From: Paraphoma chrysanthemicola
Lineage: Eukaryota > Ascomycota > Dothideomycetes > Pleosporales > Phaeosphaeriaceae
Direction of reading: 5' to 3'
Length of the DNA: 64,000 nt
Assembly (NCBI GenBank): GCA_020744225.1
Contig: JAGMWG010000021.1
Span: 806,001-870,000 of the forward strand
Translations under genes and position numbers: made by a program
Notes under the pieces: generated by a model
What the model saw: only the letters and a program-made list of their open reading frames with translations
What the model was told of the DNA's origin: nothing
Databases searched by the model: none
In this document: positions 1 to 8,622 of the stretch, in pieces
How the letters are laid out: every line of letters starts with the position of its first letter
Numbering within the stretch: position 1 is the stretch's first letter

Positions 1-691
1 TGAGATACCAACAACCTTGTCCGCACCCAGCGCCTTCGCGAACAAAACACCGAAGTGTCCTAGTCCACCAACACCGACGATACCGACAGTCTTGCCAGGT
101 CCGCAGCCGTAATTCTTAAGTGGCGAAAAGACAGTGATACCACCGCAGAGCATGGGCGCGGCGTCAGCGGAGTCGAGACCTTCGGGGATATTGAGTACGA
201 AGTGACCGTTGGTGCGGTTGTGTGTTGCGTATCCGCCATACGACTTGCCCTCGTCGCCTGGATAGACGGAGCCGTAGGTGTTGATAGTACCACGGTGGCA
301 ATGGTTCTCAAGACCGTTGGAGCAGTCTGGGCAGTCCTTTTGCAGGCACGAGCGGGCCTGGGCGCCGACACCAACGCGAGAGCCCTCTTTGATGTGAGAA
401 ACGTTCTTGCCGACCTTAACAGCTTTGCCGATGATCTCATGACCGACGACGCAGGCTGTTCATTGTTAGCATAATGTGTTTACATGTGAGATTCAAATAC
501 TTACGGTAGGGTGTTGGGCCCCATCCTGAGCTAAGCATGTGCAAGTCAGAGCCGCAGATACCGCAGTGCGAGATCTCAATGTCAACATCGTCCTCAGTCC
601 ACTTCTTGGGCTCGAAATCGCCCCATTGCATCTTTCCCTTGACGGACTCCGCGTCCTTGCCTAGCCATCCTTGGAATGTAGTTGCTGCCAT
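1..691 (-). CDS. NADP-dependent zinc alcohol dehydrogenase (ADH6/cinnamyl type), C-terminal part cut by window edge
   Basis: Medium-chain zinc alcohol dehydrogenase that reduces aldehydes to alcohols with NADPH in the cytosol. About 214 residues are visible. Exons are 505-691 and 1-455, with a 49-bp intron (456-504) that restores the motif PCVVGHE across the junction. The start is the ATG at 691; an upstream in-frame extension has no support. Visible signatures: CGICGSDLH with the first catalytic zinc ligand Cys, GHE with its zinc-binding His and Glu, four Cys of the structural zinc site (pattern CLQKDCPDC...ENHC), and the start of the nucleotide-binding fold with GVGGLGH. This arrangement matches the ADH6/cinnamyl-alcohol-dehydrogenase branch rather than ADH1. 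The remaining third of the protein lies beyond position 1. The substrate cannot be told from sequence. Confidence 0.9.
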
Positions 692-1355
692 TGTGAAGTT
701 TGTTGTGGTATAAGCTGGACTCAATCTGATTTGGGGCCGTGTGAATAGAAGTAGGATGCGAGTTTGATTGATTGCGTGCAGTGATGGAGGCCCACGTTGC
801 TTAAGTAGTCTTTCTAACTAAATGTCGCAGTGCTAATGACGTCCGTTTGCGTAGTCCGACAAATTTCTACGTTGTTATCTGCGGTCTAGCCCGTGGCGTG
901 CCCATTGGCTGCTACACTGCCGGTCGCTATCCCCGTCATAGATAGTTCCCCGTACTATTTGGCATGAGCCGCAAAAGTCGGAGGCTGCGAAAAGTTTCGG
1001 GGCTGTTTACGTCATGCGCTGAAGGGTGAAGCCGGTAAGAGCTTAGCGTGATGGTGTTTTAGCATCTTCTGGCGAGCCTCATCGGAGACAACGGACTTAG
1101 CGGCTGCACATTGCTCACAGCAACCGGCGTTGATGCAAACCGCTGACAAGTTTGACTCAAATCCTAGCGAGCCTGGTTGTGATTATCTGCACAGCATGAG
1201 GGTCGATTCGGATACAGCGTTGTGTTGTCCGGTTGCACGCCGCGGCAGATAGTGGTGGGCACACTTGAGAAGGGCCGACTGGCCAACGAACAGTCGATAT
1301 CGAATGTGGGATGCGCAATAGATTGAGCGAAGAAGTGCGGCGACCCTGCATGTGA
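692..1355. other. Intergenic region between the alcohol dehydrogenase promoter and the Tcd gene 3' end
   Basis: No convincing ORF or RNA gene seen. It should hold the promoter of the leftward alcohol dehydrogenase and the terminator of the leftward Tcd-type gene. A 71-residue minus-strand frame (1157-1372) overlaps the Tcd gene end and has no protein-like features. Confidence 0.5.
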
Positions 1356-2965
1356 CTACCTGAAACGCTCATAACGGGCCTCTTCTTTCATCCTCTGGCT
1401 CACACGCTCGATCGTCTCTTGGTCGTACAGGTCGTCCAGACTCTTCTCCCCTTTGAGCACCTGCTTCTCATGTCTTGATGCCTCTTCTTTTGTCATCAAG
1501 ACTAGCTCGTTCATCTTCAGTGTACTACTCTTCTGCCCGGGTATACTTTCGTTGACGAAGTTTGTTGTTGGTTTGCTCCATCTGCTGAGCACCAAGCGAG
1601 TTGACAGTCCACTGATGATACTTCGTCCATTATAGACTTCCTCGACAAGATACCCTACGTCGCTTTGAGTGATCGGTATCTTGAGACCTTGCGCATCTTC
1701 AACAAACAGGGCGCGCGCCAGACGTTCTTCTGCTCCTTGCAGCGCCCCAAGGATGCCGTCGTACATCTTATCGCGAGACTTTGATGGCAGATACTCTTGT
1801 GGGTAGCCTGTGATGGAAAGTATGACATGATTCGCGACTGCCAGACCGAAGATAGCTGGCATCGTTCCAAGTACAGGCAGGATGCGAACACGGAAGTCTG
1901 CGAGAACACCCAGCTCGCCAACATTGCCCTTTGCAAACTCTTCCTCTGAGAGTGGTTGTAGCTCGGCCTTTCCTGGTCCTGGTCGCTCGGTGGAGAAGAC
2001 GACTGGAATGCCGTCGTTGACGCCCAGCAAGCGCAGTTTCCTCCTGGTAGTTTTCGATAGAGGGTCGTCTGTGCTTGCTGAAATATCGCCAATGAAGATC
2101 CTAGTGGGATCGGATTTGCATCCGGCGCCCATTGAGGAGATGACCTTGAGTTTGTTCTTGAAGCAATAGTTCAACAAGGCGACTTTGCTGTCAATATTGT
2201 CGATGGCATCAATGACAAAGTCTGGCTGCTGTCCGTTGAGATCCGATAGCTGTGTCGCAGCGGTCTGTTCACTAAAGAGCTCATTGCGACACTCGAAGTG
2301 CGTCCATGGAACGATCTGTTCGAGACGCTTTCGAAGGCAGTGTACTTTGGGTGTCCCCACATCTGCCAGGGTTGCTACTGCGTGTCGGTTGAGGGAAGAT
2401 AAAGTAACCTGGTCGAAGTCGATCAGGCGAATCCTGGTGCAACCTGACCGAGCGAGCGCTGCTGTAGCGTGCGAACCCACCCCGCCACAGCCTACAACGA
2501 TGACGAAGGCGTTGCGAAGCTTAGCAAGACCCGCATCAGTGAGGAAGACTCTGTTCCGTGCAAGCTGTTCTAGGATGAGATCTAATATACGTATCAGCAA
2601 CTGAGCCCCCGAATGACCTAATCATGCATACCGTCGTCATAGTCGCCGCTCCGTGCTCTTGCAGCCAGAGCTGTACTCCGCTCGTCTTCTTTGCTAGGAG
2701 TAAATACATTCGATGCAGCACCATACTCTGTTAGCTGCAGATATGTCAGCTCTAGTCATAGAAAGCATGGGAATCGATTTACCCTTGCAGCGTGATGATG
2801 CTCATCAATTTCTGGTATTGATGCCTTCAACTCCGCCACCCTATACATGCGCCTAGCTTTCTGAAAGCCAAAAATTGTGCTGGCGACCAATGCGCCTGAC
2901 ACCACTGCTGTGGTGACAAGCTGGGCATTTCGAGACTCGGTTGCTCTCGATATCCAGGACGACAT
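1356..2965 (-). CDS. tRNA threonylcarbamoyladenosine dehydratase (Tcd1/Tcd2, ThiF/MoeB/E1-like)
   Basis: Cyclises N6-threonylcarbamoyladenosine at position 37 of ANN-decoding tRNAs, an ATP-dependent step; the yeast orthologues sit on the mitochondrial outer membrane. Exons 2783-2965, 2632-2734 and 1356-2581 give 503 residues; introns of 48 and 50 bp keep phase. The N-terminus has a hydrophobic segment around residues 17-34 (TTAVVSGALVASTIFGF) fitting a membrane anchor. The ThiF/E1 Rossmann core begins near residue 120 with VVGCGGVGSH (about 123-133), followed by LIDFDQV, SSLNRHAV and DAIDNID, the E1-family adenylate site. SSMGAGCKSDPTR follows. The C-terminus is charged and probably helical. 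It is transcribed away from NUC1 across a 388-bp gap. Whether it corresponds to Tcd1 or Tcd2 cannot be decided. Confidence 0.9.
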
Positions 2966-3353
2966 TTGTATGAGTAGCAGGATGGAGGATGGCTAAACCA
3001 CCTTCACTATATGCACATGGCCATGTATGTGTAAGAGATTCTTTCTTGTGTTGCACTGGGTTATCGATCTTTATGGCGGAAGATGACTTGGTGATGTGCG
3101 GCTCAAAGTTCGGATGGCAGGACTAGTGCCAGAACAGGTCAAGCGCCAGAATTTCTCCATTAAGCACATTGCAGATGACCTTGGAGCATAGCCGCCAGCG
3201 AACCACACAGGCACGACTCGACGCGTCTGAGACACCCTTCACGCGCCGCCTAAGCCTCTGGTCCCGTGGGAGCTTTCTGCGAACTCAAAAAGTGTCCACT
3301 ACTCCCCTGCCTTCCCAACGACTCTGCAGTCTTCTCTCCATACTGCTTCCACC
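2966..3353. promoter_or_regulatory. Shared divergent promoter region of the Tcd-type gene and NUC1
   Basis: The 388 bp separate the two start codons, which point away from each other, so both promoters must lie here. No clear TATA box is visible. The stretch before the NUC1 ATG is pyrimidine-rich (around 3300-3350), as is common just upstream of fungal transcription starts. Both proteins are expected at mitochondria, so coordinated expression is possible but not shown. Confidence 0.45.
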
Positions 3354-4379
3354 ATGTCGAAAGTTACATTTGCGGTTATTGCGGCCGGTGGTGCCGCAGC
3401 TGGTGCAGCAGCAACAGCGGCCTTCTACTCGACGAAGAAGGACTCCCTACCACCCACGACCGTGTCCACCACCACAACGACAGTTACTGGTCCTCCGCGA
3501 CCAACCCCAATTTCCTCAGTCCCCGCAATCCCCAGACCAGTAGCTGCGGCTCGAGCGCCGCCGGTCGATCCCAACGGCGTTTTTCAGTATGGCTTCCCCG
3601 GTCCAGTGAACGATCTTCGCCCAGCAGCTTCCCTCACATCAACCTACGATCGACGAACGCGAAATCCAGCATGGGTGGCAGAGCACATTACGCCGGAGTC
3701 GCTAGCGAACAGCAATGCAGACCGAAAGCACAGCGTATTCGTGGAGGACATATCGATACCTGAAAAGTTCAGGGCAAAGTTGAAGGACTATTTCCGAAGT
3801 GGATACGATCGTGGCCATCAGGTACCAGCTGCAGACGCAAAGTGGAGCCAAGAAGCCATGGACGACACTTTTGCGCTTAGCAACATGTGCCCGCAGGTCG
3901 GAGATGGATTCAACCGGGACTACTGGGCACATTTCGAAGATTTCTGCCGACGGTTGACGCATTCATATCCTTCGGTCAGGGTCGTCACAGGCCCTCTTTA
4001 CCTACCCAAGCGCGATGCGGATGGCAAGTGGCGAGTCTCTTACGAGGTCATCGGATCACCGCCAAATGTCGCCGTCCCTACACACTTCTACAAAGTCATC
4101 TTCGCCGAGGACGGCACTCTCGGAGGCAAGGTCGCACTTGGAGCTTTCGTTCTGCCGAATGCAGTCATTGCGAACAGCAAACCTCTGATAGACTTTGAGG
4201 TCCCGATTGAAGCAGTGGAGAGGGCAAGTGGACTGGAATTTGCGACCAAGCTGGCGCCGGAGCGGAGAAAGCGGCTGTGCCAGGAAGTGAGCTGCTCAAC
4301 GATTGTGAAGGAGTATGCGCAGAGGCAGAAGGCGTTCGGCAAGGGCCAACAAGCACAAGTGCCTTTGGAGAAGAGGTAG
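3354..4379 (+). CDS. nuc1: Mitochondrial DNA/RNA non-specific nuclease (Nuc1/endonuclease G)
   Basis: Metal-dependent nuclease of the mitochondrial inner membrane/intermembrane space, acting in mtDNA turnover and programmed cell death. Single exon, 341 residues, close to the usual size of 320-340. The N-terminus is an Ala/Gly-rich hydrophobic segment (about residues 5-25) serving as targeting/anchor sequence, followed by a Ser/Thr/Pro-rich linker to about residue 70. The beta-beta-alpha-metal nuclease domain follows. DRGH sits at residues 152-155 with catalytic His155, then NMCPQ, and FNRDYW with the probable metal-binding Asn187. The start codon is the first ATG, in a good context (accATGtc). 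It diverges from the Tcd-type gene. Confidence 0.95.
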   Translation: MSKVTFAVIAAGGAAAGAAATAAFYSTKKDSLPPTTVSTTTTTVTGPPRPTPISSVPAIPRPVAAARAPPVDPNGVFQYGFPGPVNDLRPAASLTSTYDRRTRNPAWVAEHITPESLANSNADRKHSVFVEDISIPEKFRAKLKDYFRSGYDRGHQVPAADAKWSQEAMDDTFALSNMCPQVGDGFNRDYWAHFEDFCRRLTHSYPSVRVVTGPLYLPKRDADGKWRVSYEVIGSPPNVAVPTHFYKVIFAEDGTLGGKVALGAFVLPNAVIANSKPLIDFEVPIEAVERASGLEFATKLAPERRKRLCQEVSCSTIVKEYAQRQKAFGKGQQAQVPLEKR

Positions 4380-4604
4380 ATGCATGGAGCGTGGTTCGAG
4401 CGGCATAGCTTTGCGATCGTTGAGAGATACCATTGTCCTCTTGTACATGCCAATGCATTATGATACACTATTGTACATTCGTCATGTCATCCCAAAGTCG
4501 TCCGAACCTTCGTCCAAGTGATTTCATGCAGAACACCATAGGGTATCGAATGTCCCACCAGCCTTGAATCGCTATTTCGTGATCTCGTTGCTACGACTTC
4601 TCGC

Positions 4605-4935
4605 TCACAAGCTCAAGCCCGACTGGCTCTCCCTTTGTATCCGGGCAACATACTGCTTCGACACTGTGTTCCATGCGCCCATGTACTTCTCCATGCAGCT
4701 CGTGAAGCATGTCTCTTCGCCTCTGGAGAGCGAGGTGCCGGGCTTGGGGACGCAGCGCTCGAAGCAGTGTTCGTTGAGCTTCTCGACGAGCATGCGCGCA
4801 TTCTGCATAGCGGCTTCTTGTTGGACTTGGCGCATGATCTGGGTTTTGCTGTACAATATATTAACTCTAGTGGAGTAGGGCTGAGCGAAAGGTGTCGTAC
4901 GGGTCATTGACGCCCAGGGAGCCTAGTGAGTCCAT
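4605..4935 (-). CDS. tim13: Mitochondrial import chaperone Tim13 (small Tim)
   Basis: Small Tim of the intermembrane space that forms a hexamer with Tim8 and escorts hydrophobic precursors towards TIM22/SAM. The long open frame alone starts too far upstream. A 52-bp intron (4849-4900, GTACGA...TACAG) joins a 35-nt first exon (4901-4935, MDSLGSLGVNDP) to exon 4605-4848 in phase, giving 92 residues, normal for the family. The twin CX3C motif is present: CFERC and CFTSC, separated by about 16 residues that include KPGTSLSRGEET. The region MEKYMGAWNTVSKQY follows, typical of Tim13 rather than Tim8, 9 or 10. It diverges from the lectin gene starting at 5331. Confidence 0.93.
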
Positions 4936-5330
4936 CGTGGAGTATGTGTATGGGAGCTGGTCTATTTGGAGCGATTTGTAGCGGTGTCTGGCGCGCTCAC
5001 TCGTGATGTTCGTTTCTCGAAAAAGTTGTCGACGTCAAGAGGCAGAGCCGCAGTCGCACTTTCTCGATCTCGGTAGCGCGCCGCCAGACCCCTGCAGGAC
5101 GCGGAAAGGCCACTCATCACCACCGCGGCCAACACCAACTTCTTGAAACCAGCACGCCCATGTCGCCCACCCGGCCCATTCCTCCCTTCTCGCAGCTGCA
5201 CTGATCCGCGGCGTCTCTTGTGACTTCAATTCTTTAAGCGCAATCTTCTTTCATTCTTTTCGACACCCTTTCTTGACGAGGGGAGAGCTTGGGATAGCTG
5301 GTCTCAGCGGCAGAGCATCCTTGTACAACC
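4936..5330. promoter_or_regulatory. Divergent promoter region of tim13 and the L-type lectin gene
   Basis: 395 bp between two start codons pointing outward. No ORF with coding features; small antisense frames are open by chance. No TATA box recognised. A T/C-rich run near 5240-5275 (cttctttcattctttt) could mark the transcription start zone of the lectin gene. Confidence 0.4.
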
Positions 5331-6511
5331 ATGCTGTTCGCAAGACCATGGACGAACTTGTGCCTGCTGGCGGGGAGCTGGACGGGCGCTATGGCGCGGT
5401 CTGGCGGGCTGCAGGAGGATCCTGATATCAAAGCCATCTCGGTATGCTGGCACAATTGAGCGTTGGGATCTTGCTAACAGAGAAGTAGCTACGGACACAC
5501 AGCCTCGAGCCCGTAAGTCACTGGCTAGACGTTGACATTTCAGCACCAATCTGAACGGCACCTGACATCTTGCAGCCATACCTCGACTCGGACATGCAGA
5601 GCCGGTGGTGGGACTTCGGTGGAGACACCATCATACGCACCGACAAGTACGTCCGGCTTGCTTCAGACAAGCCATCGCGCGACGGCTATATATTCTCAAG
5701 AGTCCCGTTGACTGCGACCAACTGGGAGGTGCGCTTCATCCTACCAGACCTCAACTTCCAGAGCTCACGCGACTAGATTGTGTTCGAATTCAAGATCCAC
5801 GGCCAGGGCAATCTCTACGGCGATGGCTTCGCAATGTGGCTCACCAAGGAGCGCGCGCAGCCAGGCAACGTCTTCGGCCACACAGACAAGTTCGAGGGGC
5901 TCGGTCTCTTCTTCGACACGTATAAGAACAACCGACCAGGGACCGTGTTTCCCTACATCATGGCTATGCAGGGTGATGGTCACACCGCGTATGATAAGGA
6001 CAACGACGGCAAGGCGAATGAAGTCGCCGGCTGCTCTGTACGTCCAATCTCAACCACATCCCATGCCGCATGCTAACATTTGTAGGCCCGCGGAATTCGC
6101 AATGCCCAAGTCGCGACCAAGGCCCGCCTCACCTACTTCCAAGACCAATACCTCCGCCTCGAGCTCCAGTACAAGTCCGAAGACGAATGGACGCAGTGCT
6201 TCGAAATCCCTAACTTCAAGGTTCCACCAGTCGCATACCTAGGATTCTCTGCAGAGACCGGTGAGCTCTCGGACAACCACGACATCATCACTGTCAAGTC
6301 GCACAATCTGTACAAGAAGAACCCTGCGCCTGGGTCGAAGCCTTCTACGGGTAACAAGAAGGGTGGCAAGGCAGCTAGCTCCATGGTGCGCGAGAAGAGC
6401 TCGGGCAGCTGGACGTGGTTTTTCATGAAGTTCGTCCTTTTTGGCCTTGCGCTGACAGGCGCGTACGTCGGATACACTGTGTACCGGACGAAGCAGCGGG
6501 ATCGGTTTTAG
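5331..6511 (+). CDS. L-type (legume-like) lectin cargo receptor, Emp46/Emp47/VIP36 family
   Basis: Type I membrane lectin that cycles between ER and Golgi and binds high-mannose glycoprotein cargo. Five exons: 5331-5441, 5489-5512, 5576-5728, 5777-6037 and 6086-6511, giving 324 residues. Signal peptide at about residues 1-21. The lectin domain starts at LRTHSLEPPYLDSDM and includes FGGDTIIR, LYGDGFAMWLTKER, GLGLFFDTYKNN and YLGFSAETGELSDNHDI, which carry the Ca2+/mannose-site Asp and Asn residues expected for the family. One transmembrane helix near the C-terminus (FFMKFVLFGLALTGAYVGY) is followed by a short basic tail ending RDRF. Exon 2 is only 24 nt. Intron 3 (5729-5776) is 48 bp, has a weak donor (GTGCGC) and contains an in-frame TAG, so without splicing the protein would look truncated. 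Confidence 0.92.
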
Positions 6512-6887
6512 AAGAACAGCTGGTCAGACGTTGAGGGCGCGGCGACGGGCATGCGTTTTCCTTCTCATACACTTTGTCGCATGCGCAGCGGGAAGAGGAA
6601 GGACAAGCAATCAGACGAGTGCGAGGTCCTGTACAGGGTGCGCTGAAATGGAGTCGAAGGAACCGGGTCGTATGGAAAAGTGGCGGACATGGCTGCGGCT
6701 ATGGCTATCTGTATTATTTCGCATTGTTCTGGGTCCTAGTCGCCATACTCTTTTCCCTAGCGAATATCACATCTCACGTTTATGCATTTTGCTTTTGTCG
6801 TTTGTAAATGTGTCCGCATCATTAGAGCGTCGTTTTCTCGCGCAAGGATAGTGCGCGGCTGCTTCAGCTTTAGCGGAGTGGTGTTTG
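6512..6887. other. 3' flank of the lectin gene
   Basis: Contains the expected 3' UTR and terminator of the lectin gene. Short open frames here have no recognisable protein features. Confidence 0.4.
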
Positions 6888-7773
6888 TCAATCTAGCATC
6901 CGTTTTAGATGACCTGGCCTCATGGAGGTGTTGAAGGCGGTCATGATGTGCGTGATGCGATTGTCTACGTCAAATCCGAGGCTTTGGTATACTTCTCTAT
7001 CTGAAGTATATGTAGATATTGGGGTCCACGAGGAGTGGTGGTTGGATGTTTGGGACGGGGTGTGGATTCCTTCCATGTTGTTAGCGGAAGGGAAGGATCC
7101 ACTTTTGCGGCTTGCGTTGCGAGCCCATGCTTCACTGTAACTACTACCGACTTCAGTTCCCACGCCTGGGCATGGAACGGCAACACTTCTGATTCCCTTC
7201 TTATGTTTGTCTCGCTCAAAAGAATCACAATGTTCGGAAGCTAGAAATCTATCAAGTGGATTTCGCAAAACGCTACCTGCATCGACTTCGATGCGTTTGG
7301 TGCCCGCCTGGACCACAGCTTGCCGACAGGGCCCGGTGGCGGGCACGACAGCCAACATGCTCGGTCCGAAACCACACGTCGCGGCCCGTGACTTCACGCG
7401 TTCCACGTCCTCTTCAGCCTTATCAATCAGTTGGAACTCGGCGCTACGTATTGCGGCAACGTAGACAGAGTCACCTACATCAAGGTCTCGTGCTTCGATC
7501 TACACAGTAGTTTTGGTACACCAGAGCGGTCGAGTTGCTTGACCTCGACCTATTGCTTATCATTTAGCCGCCCACATCGACCGATCACTGAGACGATGCA
7601 GTGTCATTGTTGAAGTGAGGCATTGAGCTGACAAGGTGAAGCGATTGGCTAGAGGCATTCGTCTGAGAATCAAGCCCATTGCAGGAAGCAAAACCAGCAG
7701 CAGTGTTTGTGTGGAGGCTTCTCGGATACCACTCCGCGGCCTCATCGCAGGTTTTACACGTGCACGCAGACAT
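6888..7773 (-). CDS. Doubtful hypothetical protein
   Basis: Not recognised. A minus-strand frame stays open for 204 codons (7499 down to 6888), long for this gene-poor stretch, and its composition looks protein-like (RDLDVGDSVYVAAIRSAEF, KAEEDVERVKSR). Directly upstream a second frame begins with ATG at 7773 and reads MSACTCKTCDEAAEW, with a CxCxxC cluster. A tentative intron 7500-7632 (GTCAGC...GTGTAG) joins them in phase into about 250 residues. The donor is poor and the exact exon limits are a guess. It could equally be a decayed gene or a chance ORF. Confidence 0.33.
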
Positions 7774-8622
7774 GGCCTCTAGGCATTAATTCCTCTTGAT
7801 CGCCCCGGGTGACAGCCAGCTCCACTTCAGAGATGTCATCTCATTGCTCATGTTCAAAGGCTTACGCTAGTCTTTCCGTTGACTATAACTATCCTGCGAT
7901 GACCAGCGTGCGCGGGTACTTCTCATCACAGCTCACAAACTTCAGGGCACTCAGGTATCCATCGCGAATATATCAGTCTCCACCCTATCGGCTGCATTCG
8001 AAGCGCGTCATACGTCTTGAGTGCATCGGGAACTGGACCGGCCCAGAACCACCCCCGGTGCTTACGTGGAGAACGTAGGGATGCAGGTAAAGGCAAAACC
8101 CAAACGTGAGGCTCAAGTGTGTGGATGGCCTATGGTAATCTAAGGATTGACAGGTGCAACAGACCGAACGAAGTCATGAGCAACGAATAAACGCCCATCC
8201 GCAAGGTGGGATCATCGTTCATGCAGCCCACTATTAGTGGAGCAGTGGCCCGCATGCATATCACCTTCATTGCTACCGTATGAGCGTCAAATCACAGAAC
8301 AAGTGCAGGGTAGTCGCACGCCACAAAGCCCCGAGGTCCTTCACCCTAAACCTGATTTGGACACTGGCTGGGGGAAGGACTCATTCGTACCAGTCGCTTT
8401 GCCTGGTGCCAACACACTACACGTACATCGCGGAAACAAGGCAACATGAGCATGACAGGATGTGTCTACCTTGCTCGCATTATATGCTTGCTTCTTTCTT
8501 CAATGTTTACATTGTCTTCGCGCCCCGCATTACGCGATCCAGCATCGAACATTATACCGTCAGCCGCTATCTATATGTCGCATGCATTCGAGGAGTGATT
8601 TTCGAACCAATTTATATGCACT
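7774..8622. other. Non-coding stretch upstream of the kinase-HET gene
   Basis: No gene recognised on either strand. Open frames up to 120 codons exist but lack domain features. It should include the promoter and 5' UTR of the gene starting at 8623. Confidence 0.45.

Noticed and set aside
5570..5776. In-frame TAG in the lectin domain, suggesting a pseudogene or stop-codon readthrough.
   Set aside because: Family alignment from memory has no room for the 16 residues before it. Removing the 48-bp intron 5729-5776 joins TNWE to IVFEFKIHG exactly as expected.
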